Shown here: positions 41,117-50,505 of the stretch, piece by piece | Position numbering within the stretch: the stretch's first letter is position 1 | Layout of the letters: each line of letters starts with the position of its first letter | Origin: an uncultured Prevotellaceae bacterium | Lineage (GTDB): Bacteria; Bacteroidota; Bacteroidia; Bacteroidales; Bacteroidaceae | DNA: 64,000 bases | Assembly (NCBI GenBank): GCA_902778255.1 | Contig: CACYXD010000008.1 | Span: 51,743 to 115,742 of the forward strand | Direction of reading: 5' to 3' | Translations under genes and position numbers: made by a program | The notes under the pieces: generated by a model | Told to the model about the DNA's origin: nothing | The model's database searches: none | The model's input: only the letters and a program-made list of their open reading frames with translations

Positions 41117-44050
41117 ATGAAGAAGAGTTACGCTAAACAGGCGTTGCTGGCAATCAGTCTATTAGCAGCAACACCAACCCTGGCCATTGATTTTCCCACC
41201 ATCGGAGGAGCACCCGAGAACGGAAAGGTGTATGTTCTGATGAGCCGGTCAAACCCATCCCTTTTCAGCGCACGTACCGAATGGGACAGTGCCTTCGTGT
41301 TTCGAAGCTATGATGTCAACAACATCAAGAGGACGGCATTGAAAGCTATCAAGAACGAAGACGAGACATGGTCGTTTGTACACGAGATAACAGCAATTGA
41401 CGGAGAGGGAGCCACCATCAATCTCTCCTATTATTTGGGCATTCCCTCAGGTACCGACAACCTGAACGCCAATATTGAGACGTCAGTAAAATGGATTGTG
41501 GAAGAAGGAGACTATCCTGGCTTCTACAAGCTGAAAGCGGACGAGGGACAGGGCAACGACCTCACCATTGGGGGCTATCTGCACATGAATGCAGGCAACG
41601 ACTACCCCATCATCAACGAGAGCACCAACGGCTGGTTTCCCGACTACTATGGAGGGGTGCAGCGCGATGAGTACGAGGACGTAGTAGTCGATGAGAGCGG
41701 CTACTTCCCCATACCTGTCACCACCATTTCGCAGAACTGGGCCTTCGTTGACACCACGCTCAACCTGGTAGCCTACAACCTGAAGGTGCAGCTCTACCAA
41801 CTGCTGCAGGATATCGAAGATAACAATCTGGAGGACGAGATGTTCAATGAGGGATTCCAGAACGCCATCAATGCCGCCCTGCCCTACTACCAGAAAGCCG
41901 ACTTCACCGCCGACGACCTCGAGGCAGCCCGCGCCATAGTCAATAAATACAAGGCACTTTACGATGAGACACAGAAAGCCATCGAGTTGCTGGGTGAGAA
42001 AACCGATGCTGCCTTCACGGCATCCATCAATGCCGCCGTCATAGCCTTCAACACCGCCAATGCCGATCTCGATGCAGCATTAAGCACGCTGAAGGCCGCT
42101 GAGGAGACCTATGCAAAGGGGACTGGCGACCTGACCGTCCTGGGCAAGAACATGAGTTTTGAGGACCTGTCGTCGCAGGACGGCAACCAGACCTCAAGCG
42201 TTGCGGCACCTCCCACAGGCTGGAACGTCTTTATCAAAGGCCAGCAGGTGACCACCGCTGACGAGGTAAAGGCAGCCGGCATCACTGCCTGGCATGGCAT
42301 CAACAACGATTCGGAAGGCGACACCAAAGACGGAGAGATGGCTTTCGGACTCTGGACTTCTGGTGTGCCGGAATACGAGCTCTCACAGACCATCAGCGGA
42401 CTGGAGAACGGAACGTATCTCGTCAAGGCTGCCCTGATGGTAGGTGCCAACGGCAACGGCTCGCGCCGCACCACACAGCGTATCTTCGGCAACCTGAACT
42501 CAACCTACTTCGCTTCTCAGGGAGATTATGACGAGACACATCTGGATCAGTCGGAGGTGTACGGTTTCGCTGACTTGGAAGAGTCCGTCACCGATCGTCA
42601 GATGCAGGAGATGAGCGTCGAGGCACTGGTCTATGACGGCACACTGACCTTCGGACTGCGTACCAACGGCGACTTTGCCGCAGCTCTGCGCGACTTTGGC
42701 AACAGCGCTGGGGGTGACGGATGGTTTAAGGTCGATAACTTCCGCATTGAACGGACAGAGTTCTCGGCTGACAATGCCGTTGCCATCTACATTCATTTCG
42801 CAGATGCCTTGGATCAGTTGCTGAATAACAATATGGAAGCCGCTATTTCCGAGGAAGCCGAAAACATCCTGAAACAGCATAAGATTGACAACAACAGCAC
42901 TTTAGAGCAGGTCATCGCTGCCTTCACAGCCATCAAGGATATTTATGCCAGAGCGAAGCGCTCTGCCGATGTGTATAGCGAACTAGAAGCTGCTCTTGAG
43001 AAGGCAAGCCAGAACCTCATGACCTATGAACATAGTGCAAGTGCAGGCGAGTTCGGCGACTTAATCTTTAACATACAAGACATCTATGAGACTGGTAGTG
43101 CCAACGAAGAGCAGGTCAAGACATACATCCAACAGATAGAGGACGGTATCGAGCAGCTCAAAGCCACTGCCGTCACACTGGGTGACATCACCTTTGTACT
43201 GAAAAACTCAAGCTTCGAGGATCTGAGCAACCAGAACAACACCGTCAGCGACGGAGCCGTTAAGTCACCGAAGGGTTGGACGCTCTATGTCGATGGAGCA
43301 GAAGCAGAGACCGTGAGCGGCGGATGGTGCGCCATCAACAGGGGAGATGCCATCAGCGTCATACTTGACAGCGGCGAAGAGGCCACCCAGCAGCCCACCG
43401 ACGGCGACCACCTCTGGGGTATCTGGAATGACAATATACCTGAGGTAGAGCTCAGCCAGTCCATCAAAAACATGCCTCCGGGCACCTACACACTGAGAGC
43501 CGACGTGATGGTTCAATACAACTGGGCCAACGACAACACCACCACTCAGCGTATCTTCGCCAACAACTGCATACAGATGTGGGGCACACCTGAAGCCTAT
43601 AGCGAGTTGAACATGCCAGCCGACGCACTCAATGCTGCCGAGTTGACCTATGCTGGATATACCTGTGCTGCTGATTTGGAGGGCGATGCCAACTCTTCTC
43701 TACTTCACCCCATGTCAGTAACATTCGGCGTTGGTCCAGACAGTACCATCGTCATTGGTTTCCGCACCAACGGTATCAACGTCAATGGTGTGAAGAATGG
43801 CGAGGAAGACCCCAACGGCGACGGTAACCTGCGCGGCCAGGGATGGTTCAAGGTCGATAACTTCCGCCTGAGCTACGACAGCGAGGAGATTCCCACAAAC
43901 ATCGCTGCTATCAGCGAGAGGCCCGTTGCCACATCTGAGATCTTCAACATCAACGGTATGCGTCAGGCCACACTCCGCCGCGGCATCAACATCGTGCGTA
44001 TGCCTCAGACGGATGGCTCGCTGAAAGCCAAGAAAGTGGTAATTAAGTAA
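41117..44050 (+). CDS. Large secreted protein with two repeated ligand-binding-like modules
   Basis: A 977-aa protein with a signal peptide ending TPTLA. Residues about 210-340 are helical and Ala-rich. Two homologous beta modules follow: about 345-550 (MSFEDLSSQDG, LSQTISGLENGTYLVKAALM, TTQRIFGN, GWFKVDNFRIER) and about 690-930 (SSFEDLSNQNN, LSQSIKNMPPGTYTLRADVM, TTQRIFANN, GWFKVDNFRLSYD). These resemble carbohydrate-binding-type sandwiches but no family is certain. The end FNINGMRQATLRRGINIVRM ... KKVVIK is a variant of the shared surface tail. It has its own promoter and terminator and is monocistronic. Confidence 0.75.
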   Translation: MKKSYAKQALLAISLLAATPTLAIDFPTIGGAPENGKVYVLMSRSNPSLFSARTEWDSAFVFRSYDVNNIKRTALKAIKNEDETWSFVHEITAIDGEGATINLSYYLGIPSGTDNLNANIETSVKWIVEEGDYPGFYKLKADEGQGNDLTIGGYLHMNAGNDYPIINESTNGWFPDYYGGVQRDEYEDVVVDESGYFPIPVTTISQNWAFVDTTLNLVAYNLKVQLYQLLQDIEDNNLEDEMFNEGFQNAINAALPYYQKADFTADDLEAARAIVNKYKALYDETQKAIELLGEKTDAAFTASINAAVIAFNTANADLDAALSTLKAAEETYAKGTGDLTVLGKNMSFEDLSSQDGNQTSSVAAPPTGWNVFIKGQQVTTADEVKAAGITAWHGINNDSEGDTKDGEMAFGLWTSGVPEYELSQTISGLENGTYLVKAALMVGANGNGSRRTTQRIFGNLNSTYFASQGDYDETHLDQSEVYGFADLEESVTDRQMQEMSVEALVYDGTLTFGLRTNGDFAAALRDFGNSAGGDGWFKVDNFRIERTEFSADNAVAIYIHFADALDQLLNNNMEAAISEEAENILKQHKIDNNSTLEQVIAAFTAIKDIYARAKRSADVYSELEAALEKASQNLMTYEHSASAGEFGDLIFNIQDIYETGSANEEQVKTYIQQIEDGIEQLKATAVTLGDITFVLKNSSFEDLSNQNNTVSDGAVKSPKGWTLYVDGAEAETVSGGWCAINRGDAISVILDSGEEATQQPTDGDHLWGIWNDNIPEVELSQSIKNMPPGTYTLRADVMVQYNWANDNTTTQRIFANNCIQMWGTPEAYSELNMPADALNAAELTYAGYTCAADLEGDANSSLLHPMSVTFGVGPDSTIVIGFRTNGINVNGVKNGEEDPNGDGNLRGQGWFKVDNFRLSYDSEEIPTNIAAISERPVATSEIFNINGMRQATLRRGINIVRMPQTDGSLKAKKVVIK

Positions 44051-44083
44051 TGCATGGAAGCATCTTAGAAGGCTTTTCTTAAT

Positions 44084-44130
44084 AAAAAATCTGAATATCT
44101 CGGCTTTTTGCAAGGATATTCAGATTTTTT
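44084..44130 (+). terminator. Terminator of the 977-aa protein gene
   Basis: A perfect 16-bp stem (44084-44099 with 44115-44130, centred on ATCTGAATATC) has a 15-nt loop and ends in a T-tract. The parC promoter begins directly after. Confidence 0.93.
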
Positions 44131-44133
44131 TTG

Positions 44134-44141
44134 TAATTTTG
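44134..44141 (+). promoter_or_regulatory. Promoter -7 element of the topoisomerase gene
   Basis: TAATTTTG lies 27 bp before the ATG at 44169 and directly after the preceding terminator's T-tract. Confidence 0.7.
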
Positions 44142-44168
44142 CCAGCAAACTGAAAACCATAGTACGCA

Positions 44169-46871
44169 ATGGACGACGAAATCAAAGATGACGAGAAGAT
44201 AGAGCTCAGCGAAGAGGAGCAAGGTGCCGAAGGGCACTCGGACTATAAGCCGGTGAACCGCTTCGACGCCTCAGTGGTGCACCACCTGAGCGGCATGTAC
44301 CAGAACTGGTTCCTGGACTATGCCTCATACGTGATACTGGAACGTGCCGTGCCGCATATCGAGGACGGACTGAAACCCGTGCAGCGACGCATACTGCACT
44401 CGATGAAGCGTATGGACGACGGACGCTACAACAAGGTGGCCAACATCGTAGGTCATACCATGCAGTTTCACCCCCACGGTGATGCTTCCATCGGCGATGC
44501 CCTGGTGCAATTGGGACAGAAGGACCTGCTCATCGACACGCAGGGTAACTGGGGAAACATCCTGACTGGCGACCGTGCCGCTGCTCCCCGATATATCGAG
44601 GCGCGTCTGAGTAAGTTTGCCCTGGACACCGTCTTCAATCCAAAGACCACCGAGTGGCAGCTCAGCTACGACGGACGCAACAAGGAGCCTATCACGCTCC
44701 CTGTGAAATTCCCGCTGCTGCTGTCGCAAGGCGCCGAAGGCATTGCCGTAGGTCTGTCGTCCAAGATCCTGCCACATAATTTTTGCGAGATCTGCGATGC
44801 GGCCATCAGTTATCTGCATGGCGAGGAGTTCCATCTCTATCCTGACTTCCAGACGGGGGGCAGCATCGACGTATCGAAATACAACGACGGACAGCGTGGC
44901 GGCGTGCTGAAGGTGCGCGCCAAGATAGAGAAGCTGGACCAGAAGACGCTGGTCATCCGCGACCTGCCCTATTCAAAGACCGTGGACAGCCTGATTGACA
45001 GCATCAAGAAGGCCATCGAGAAGGGCAAGATCAAGGCACGCCATGTGGACGACCTGACATCGGCTTCCGTAGAGATACAGATTCACCTGATGCCGGGCAT
45101 CAGCAGCGACAAGACCATTGATGCCCTCTATGCCTTCACCGACTGCGAGATAAGCATCTCGCCCAACTGCTGCGTCATCAAGGACGAGAAGCCGCAGTTC
45201 CTCACGGTAAGCGACGTGCTCACCCACAGTGTAGAGCGCACCAAGGACCTGATTCGTCAGGAGCTGGAGATTCGCAAGGGTGAACTGCTGGAGCAGTATC
45301 ATTTCTGTTCGCTGGAGAAGATTTTTATTGAGGAGCGTATCTATAAGGACAAGAAGTTTGAAGAGGCGCCCAATGTGGATAAGGTGTGTGAGCACATCGA
45401 CAACCGACTGACGCCCTTCTACCCGCAACTGGTACGCGAGGTGACCAAGGACGATATCCTTCGCCTGCTGGAAATCAAGATGCAGCGCATCCTGAAGTTC
45501 AACAAGGAGAAGGCCGACGAGCTAATGGCTCGCATCAAGGCAGAGATAGAAGAGATAGACCGCGATCTGAACAATCTGGTGGAGGTGACGGCAAACTGGT
45601 TCCAGTTCCTCAAGGACAAATACGGCAAGGAGCATCCACGGCTCACCGAGATCCGCAACTTCGACACCATCGAAGCCACCAAGGTGGCCGAGGCCAACCA
45701 GAAGCTTTATATCAACCGACAGGAGGGCTTTATCGGCACGGGACTGAAGAAAGACGAGTTTGTGTGCAACTGTTCCGACATCGACGACATCATCATCTTC
45801 TACCGCGACGGAAAGTTCAAGGTGGTGCGTGTGGCAGAAAAGCTCTTCGTAGGAAAGAACGTGCTGTGGCTTAGCGTCTTCAAGAAGAACGACAAGCGTA
45901 CCATTTATAATATGGTATATCGTGACGGAAAGTCAGGTCCCTGCTATATCAAGCGCTTCAACGTGACGGGTATCACCCGCGACCGTGAGGTTGACCTGAC
46001 ACAGGGCACGGCGGGATCGAAGGTGATGTATTTCACAGCCAACCCGAATGGTGAAGCCGAGGTCATCAAGGTCACACTCGAGGCCTCTGTACAGGCTGCC
46101 CATCCCCGCATGAGTCTGTTCCTGGAACGCTCGTTTGCCACTATAGACATCAAGGGACGTACGTCGAAAGGTAACCTGCTGACGAAATTCCCAGTTCATC
46201 GCATCACACTAAAGAGCCAGGGACACTCCACACTGGGTGGCCGTAAGGTATGGTTCGATCCCGATGTCAACCGTTTGAACTACGATGAGCACGGCACACT
46301 ACTGGGCGAGTTCTTTGATGAAGACCAGATACTGGTCATCTTGAAGAACGGCGACTTCTATCTCAGTAACTTTGATGCCAACAACCACTATGAGGAAAAC
46401 ATCAGCCGCATAGAGAAATTCCAAGCAGACAAGATATGGACCTGCGTGCTCTTCGATGCCGACAACCAAGGCTATCCCTACTTGAAGCGTTTCTTGATGG
46501 AGGCTACCAAGCGCAAGCAGAACTATATCGGCGAGAACCCGCAATCTATGCAGGTATTGCTGACGGATGTGGTCTATCCCCGCATCAAGGTGACCTACGG
46601 CGGTGCCGATGCGTTCCGCAATGCCGAAGAGATCGACGCCGAGCAGTTTATCGGTGTTAAGGGCTTCAAGGCCAAGGGCAAACGTATCAGCACCTATCAG
46701 ATTGAGAGCATTGAGGAGCTGGAGCCAACGAGATTCCCTGAAGAGCCAGAAGAATCAGAGGAGCCGGAAGCCTCAGAAGAGCCCGACCTGGATCCTGATG
46801 CCGGCAAGAGCCAGCAGCAGATTATTGACGAGATGACAGGTCAGCTTAGACTTTTCGATGATGAGCTATAG
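44169..46871 (+). CDS. parC: Type IIA topoisomerase subunit A (ParC/GyrA-like)
   Basis: DNA-cleaving subunit of topoisomerase IV or gyrase. The 900-aa protein has the catalytic tyrosine in [15 protein letters not shown] (Tyr142), preceded by [10 protein letters not shown]-type text ([20 protein letters not shown]), and coiled-coil and exit-gate helices to about residue 480. The C-terminal DNA-wrapping propeller lacks a clear GyrA-box, which argues for ParC over GyrA. It ends with an acidic Pro/Glu/Ser-rich tail ([18 protein letters not shown]). The first 15 residues are also strongly acidic. The DUF3316 gene overlaps its last 14 bases. Confidence 0.92.
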   Translation: MDDEIKDDEKIELSEEEQGAEGHSDYKPVNRFDASVVHHLSGMYQNWFLDYASYVILERAVPHIEDGLKPVQRRILHSMKRMDDGRYNKVANIVGHTMQFHPHGDASIGDALVQLGQKDLLIDTQGNWGNILTGDRAAAPRYIEARLSKFALDTVFNPKTTEWQLSYDGRNKEPITLPVKFPLLLSQGAEGIAVGLSSKILPHNFCEICDAAISYLHGEEFHLYPDFQTGGSIDVSKYNDGQRGGVLKVRAKIEKLDQKTLVIRDLPYSKTVDSLIDSIKKAIEKGKIKARHVDDLTSASVEIQIHLMPGISSDKTIDALYAFTDCEISISPNCCVIKDEKPQFLTVSDVLTHSVERTKDLIRQELEIRKGELLEQYHFCSLEKIFIEERIYKDKKFEEAPNVDKVCEHIDNRLTPFYPQLVREVTKDDILRLLEIKMQRILKFNKEKADELMARIKAEIEEIDRDLNNLVEVTANWFQFLKDKYGKEHPRLTEIRNFDTIEATKVAEANQKLYINRQEGFIGTGLKKDEFVCNCSDIDDIIIFYRDGKFKVVRVAEKLFVGKNVLWLSVFKKNDKRTIYNMVYRDGKSGPCYIKRFNVTGITRDREVDLTQGTAGSKVMYFTANPNGEAEVIKVTLEASVQAAHPRMSLFLERSFATIDIKGRTSKGNLLTKFPVHRITLKSQGHSTLGGRKVWFDPDVNRLNYDEHGTLLGEFFDEDQILVILKNGDFYLSNFDANNHYEENISRIEKFQADKIWTCVLFDADNQGYPYLKRFLMEATKRKQNYIGENPQSMQVLLTDVVYPRIKVTYGGADAFRNAEEIDAEQFIGVKGFKAKGKRISTYQIESIEELEPTRFPEEPEESEEPEASEEPDLDPDAGKSQQQIIDEMTGQLRLFDDEL

Positions 46872-47646
46872 GTGTTTGGTGATGGGTGTTAGGTGCTTGG
46901 TGATAGGTGTTGGCTGTTGGGTGATGGGTGTTGTTGGCACCCAGGCACAACAAAGCTATCAGGTGGGCATTGGTCGGACTCAGGTGCTTGATACCTATCT
47001 GACGCAAGAGAAATTCAAAGGCACCGGCATCACATTCCTGAATGTCAACGAGCACACTGCTCGCAACCCTAAACATTCAAACTGGTCCACCATCTGGCAA
47101 CACCAGCTGAACCTATCCACAGTCAAAGACCGAAGCGAAGACGGATCGGAGTTAGAAGGTGCCTATAACCTGTATATCGGACGCTATCGGGCATGGCATC
47201 TGCTTGGCAATCACTTGAAGCTACAGGCTGGCGCTATGGGCGACCTTGGCATAGGTTTCATCTACAACACCCGCAATGCCAACAACCCGGCACAGGCACG
47301 TATGGCCTTGCAGCTGCGTCCGTCGGGCATCGCCACCTACGCTATCAATTGTTTTGTATTCCGATACGAACTTGACTTGCCACTCGTTGGAGTGGCTTTC
47401 AGTCCCAATTACGGACAGTCGTATTACGAGATGTTCACGCTGGGCAACTACGACCACAACGTCGTGCCCACCACATTCGTCTCGCAACCCTCATTCCGCC
47501 AACAACTAACAGCTGCATGGCAGTTCAGCCGTTCGACTGCCCTTAGTATAGGCTATCTGGGCGACTACCAGCAGCTGCAAGTCAACAACCTGAAGCAGCA
47601 TGTGTTATCACACCGCTTCATGGTTGGCATCGTTCGCGGATTATGA
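46858..47646 (+). CDS. DUF3316 family outer-membrane protein with repeat-derived signal peptide
   Basis: A 262-aa protein. The N-terminus [20 protein letters not shown] to GVVGTQAQ acts as a signal peptide but is encoded by a tandem GGTGATGGGTGTTAGGTG word repeat. The mature part has DUF3316 text ([74 protein letters not shown]), which looks like an outer-membrane barrel. The ATG overlaps the parC end by 14 nt. The 3' end overlaps the convergent dehydrogenase by 6 bp. Function of the family is unknown. Confidence 0.75.
   Translation: MMSYRCLVMGVRCLVIGVGCWVMGVVGTQAQQSYQVGIGRTQVLDTYLTQEKFKGTGITFLNVNEHTARNPKHSNWSTIWQHQLNLSTVKDRSEDGSELEGAYNLYIGRYRAWHLLGNHLKLQAGAMGDLGIGFIYNTRNANNPAQARMALQLRPSGIATYAINCFVFRYELDLPLVGVAFSPNYGQSYYEMFTLGNYDHNVVPTTFVSQPSFRQQLTAAWQFSRSTALSIGYLGDYQQLQVNNLKQHVLSHRFMVGIVRGL
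46864..46930. repeat. GGTGATGGGTGTTAGGTG word repeat encoding a signal peptide
   Basis: About nine tandem near-copies of a 7-8 base word (GGTGTTTGGTGATGGGTG, TTAGGTGCTTGGTGATAGG, TGTTGGCTGTTGGG, TGATGGGTGTTG). The same word in reverse complement fills the trkA-trkH junction (16313-16350). Here the repeat is translated as the hydrophobic core of the DUF3316 signal peptide. Confidence 0.88.
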
Positions 47647-48663
47647 GAAATCCACTAATATACGGAACACCTTACCAGGATTCTCACTCCACCAGTGCAT
47701 AGTGTCGAGTGCCTCTTCAGGCTTGATGACCTTAGTTATTAAATCATCCGTAGGACAGGTGCCACGCTCCAGATAATGGATCACAGCACGGAAGTCTGAG
47801 GGCTGCGCATTGCGCGAGCCACGGATATCCAGTTCTTTCTGTACGAAGTACTTCGTCTGGAACGACACTTCAGACTTTGCATAACCAATACATACCACCC
47901 TGCCGGTGAAGGCCACCTCATCGACAGCCATCTGGTAAGTAGGTACGCTGCCCACGGCCTCGATCACCACATCAGGACCAAAGCCACTGGTCATGTCCAA
48001 CAGACGCTGGTGCACATCCTCGGTCTTGGTATTGATGACATACGATGCTCCCATCTTCTTGGCCAGTGCCAGTTTCTCGTCGTCGATATCTGCAGCCACC
48101 ACAGTAGCGCCACGCATAGCAGCACGCACCACGGCACCCATACCTACCATGCCGCAACCAATGACCATCACCACATCAATATCGGTCACCTGTGCACGAC
48201 TCACCGCATGGAAACCTACGCTCATCGGTTCTACCAAAGCACAAACCTTGGGTGTGAGCAATCCAGCAGGGATCACCTTCTCCCAAGGCAGCACGATATA
48301 CTCCTTCATGGCACCATTGCGCTGCACGCCCAGCGTCTCGTTGTGCTGACAGGCGTTGACACGCTGGTTACGGCACGAGGCACACTTGCCACAGTTGGTA
48401 TAGGGATTGCACGTCACCACCATACCGGGTTTCAGACCGTTGGGCACATCTTCGCCTACAGCCTCGATAACAGCTCCCACCTCGTGACCAGGGATGACGG
48501 GATTCAGGGCCATCGTGTTACGACCCAAAAACGTATTGATATCACTGCCGCAGAAACCCACATAGTGCAGTTTCAGCAGAATCTCGCCACGACCAGGAGC
48601 CTGTGGCTTCTCCATTTCAATGACATTCAGCTCTTGCTGATGTGTAATTTGTATTGCTTTCAT
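47641..48663 (-). CDS. Zinc-dependent alcohol dehydrogenase, fucose operon
   Basis: A 340-aa medium-chain dehydrogenase. Catalytic-zinc residues lie in [13 protein letters not shown] (Cys near 37) and [10 protein letters not shown] (His near 59). Structural zinc cysteines are in [15 protein letters not shown] (94-108) and the NAD site is [16 protein letters not shown] near 168. It belongs to the sorbitol/threonine/idonate dehydrogenase group. As last gene of the fucose operon it may oxidise fuconate or a keto-deoxy-fuconate intermediate; this is inference. Its start overlaps the amidohydrolase stop by 4 nt. Confidence 0.85.
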   Translation of the reverse strand: MKAIQITHQQELNVIEMEKPQAPGRGEILLKLHYVGFCGSDINTFLGRNTMALNPVIPGHEVGAVIEAVGEDVPNGLKPGMVVTCNPYTNCGKCASCRNQRVNACQHNETLGVQRNGAMKEYIVLPWEKVIPAGLLTPKVCALVEPMSVGFHAVSRAQVTDIDVVMVIGCGMVGMGAVVRAAMRGATVVAADIDDEKLALAKKMGASYVINTKTEDVHQRLLDMTSGFGPDVVIEAVGSVPTYQMAVDEVAFTGRVVCIGYAKSEVSFQTKYFVQKELDIRGSRNAQPSDFRAVIHYLERGTCPTDDLITKVIKPEEALDTMHWWSENPGKVFRILVDFS

Positions 48664-49550
48664 TCTGACATATTTTTAATATACGGTAATTCTGGAAGAT
48701 TCTCAAAACCATAGAACCGACGGGCATTCTCACCCAAGAAGAGGGATTTCTCACCGTCAGTAAATTCCTTGCTCTTGCTCACGAAATCATACGACATCCG
48801 ATAGGTGATGGCGGTGATGGTGCGGGGATAGTCGGAGCCCCACATCAGGCGGTCCATGCCTACCCACTCGGCTGCCTCACGAATACGACGGACAGCCGTA
48901 GGATAAGGATAGAACTCGGGGTTATACAGCCACGTGATGCCACCCGACTCGACCATAACATTCTTACCCTCACGGGCTAAGAGTACCTGACTGCGGAACG
49001 AAGGCGTGGTAGGCATTCCGAAATGACCGATAGCCACGCGCAACTGCGGACACTCCTGTATCACCTCACGCATCTGGGCTATCTGTGTCTCATCATCACC
49101 CAAGCACATCGAGCACACCAGGTCATGCTGCTCCATCAGCTTAAACACAGGCATCAGATCAGTAAGAGGTTGAGTCATACGATGACCAGGGAAGGCAATA
49201 CCTTTCAATCCCAGATCGATCACAGCTTTAGCCTCATCTACATTCCACGCCATGCCCATACAGAAGAAACGGCCGGAATAGCGACGCTGCACATCAGCCA
49301 GATAGTCATTCTGACATCCATCAATGAGCTCCTGCACCACCACAGCACCACCCACCTGGGCATAATCCATGTTCGAGAGAAACACCTCAGCCGTGTTCTG
49401 CCCGTCAATCATAAACGGCGGTAGCATCTGTACCTCCTCATCGAAGAAGATACTGCGCCCATTCTTCAACGACAAAATACGTTTGCCGTCAATCCTTGTA
49501 TCCTGCTTCAGCCACAAATGGCTGTGAGCATCTATTAAGAGTTGGCCCAT
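48660..49550 (-). CDS. Amidohydrolase, probable L-fucono-lactonase
   Basis: A 296-aa TIM-barrel amidohydrolase-2 family protein. Metal ligands are visible in LLIDAHSHLWLKQD (residues 4-17), VAIGHFGMP near 175, and MWGSDYPRTI near 236. Family members with this layout hydrolyse aldonolactones (fuconolactonase, 2-pyrone-4,6-dicarboxylate lactonase). Next to an aldose dehydrogenase and a fucosidase, L-fucono-1,5-lactone is the best substrate guess. It overlaps the aldo/keto reductase by 16 bp and the dehydrogenase by 4 bp, indicating tight translational coupling. Confidence 0.82.
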   Translation of the reverse strand: MGQLLIDAHSHLWLKQDTRIDGKRILSLKNGRSIFFDEEVQMLPPFMIDGQNTAEVFLSNMDYAQVGGAVVVQELIDGCQNDYLADVQRRYSGRFFCMGMAWNVDEAKAVIDLGLKGIAFPGHRMTQPLTDLMPVFKLMEQHDLVCSMCLGDDETQIAQMREVIQECPQLRVAIGHFGMPTTPSFRSQVLLAREGKNVMVESGGITWLYNPEFYPYPTAVRRIREAAEWVGMDRLMWGSDYPRTITAITYRMSYDFVSKSKEFTDGEKSLFLGENARRFYGFENLPELPYIKNMSE

Positions 49551-50482
49551 GTCACACGCTGTTGGTCACCGATGATTTCCTTCACAGCATTCACCAAAGC
49601 CCAATCGGGCTCCTCGTTGGCCCACTCTATATTGCGGCGCACATTGACGGGATTGGCCGATGAGAAGAGGGTTGAGGCGATGCGGGGATTGCTTACGCTG
49701 AACTGTACTGCCAGTTTCTCAATGGGATAATTCTTCTCGTTGCAATACTGAGCAGCTTTCTGACAAGCCTCTACCAAAGCCTTGGGAGCGGGATGCCATG
49801 CAGGCACGCCACGTTGTGACAGAAGTCCCATAGACAGAGGCGAAGCGTTAACGATGCCGATACCGCGCTGTTCAAAGAAATCCAAATAATCAACAATAGC
49901 ATCATCGTTGAGGGTATAGTGGCAGAAGTTCAGGACACTCTCTACTGTACCATTCTCACAATGTTCAATCACCCATTTCAGGTTCTCCAGCTGAAGATCG
50001 GTAATACCCACATGACCTACTACTCCCTTCTTCTTAAGCTCTACCAAGGCTGGCAAAGTCTCATCGACTACCAGCTGCAGACCACCAGGCCGGGCTGCCT
50101 GGAACTCAATGTCATGCACATTGATCAAGTCGATAAAGTCAATGCCCAGGCGTTCCATACTCTCATAGACACTGTCTGTGACACGCTTAGCCGAATAGTC
50201 CCATGTGTTCACACCATCCTTACCATAGCGTCCCACCTTTGTGCTCAAGAAGTATTTTTCACGCGGGATACTCCTCAAAGCCTTACCTAACACGGTCTCT
50301 GCCTTATAATAACCGTAATAGGGACTCACATCGATAAAGTTGATACCGCCCTCGATAGCAGCTTCCACTGCCTCGAAGCTCTCTTTCTCGTTAGTCTCAC
50401 GAAACACGCTGCCCAGCGACGAAGCGCCAAAGCTCAGATGGGAAATCTTCATTCCCGTCTTTCCTAATTCTGTATATCTCAT
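49535..50482 (-). CDS. Aldo/keto reductase, probable L-fucose (aldose) 1-dehydrogenase
   Basis: A 315-aa AKR-family TIM barrel: RYTELGKTGMKISHLSFGAS start, catalytic GGINFIDVSPYYGYYKAE (Asp and Tyr near 51-56), STKVGRYG with the Lys near 82, and the His in INVHDIEF near 122. It resembles the L-galactose/D-threo-aldose dehydrogenase branch that oxidises L-fucose to its lactone with NAD(P). It lies 23 nt after the fucosidase and overlaps the lactonase, consistent with consecutive steps of one pathway. Confidence 0.83.
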   Translation of the reverse strand: MRYTELGKTGMKISHLSFGASSLGSVFRETNEKESFEAVEAAIEGGINFIDVSPYYGYYKAETVLGKALRSIPREKYFLSTKVGRYGKDGVNTWDYSAKRVTDSVYESMERLGIDFIDLINVHDIEFQAARPGGLQLVVDETLPALVELKKKGVVGHVGITDLQLENLKWVIEHCENGTVESVLNFCHYTLNDDAIVDYLDFFEQRGIGIVNASPLSMGLLSQRGVPAWHPAPKALVEACQKAAQYCNEKNYPIEKLAVQFSVSNPRIASTLFSSANPVNVRRNIEWANEEPDWALVNAVKEIIGDQQRVTWANS

Positions 50483-50505
50483 ATCCGTAAAATATAAACA
50501 GTAAA

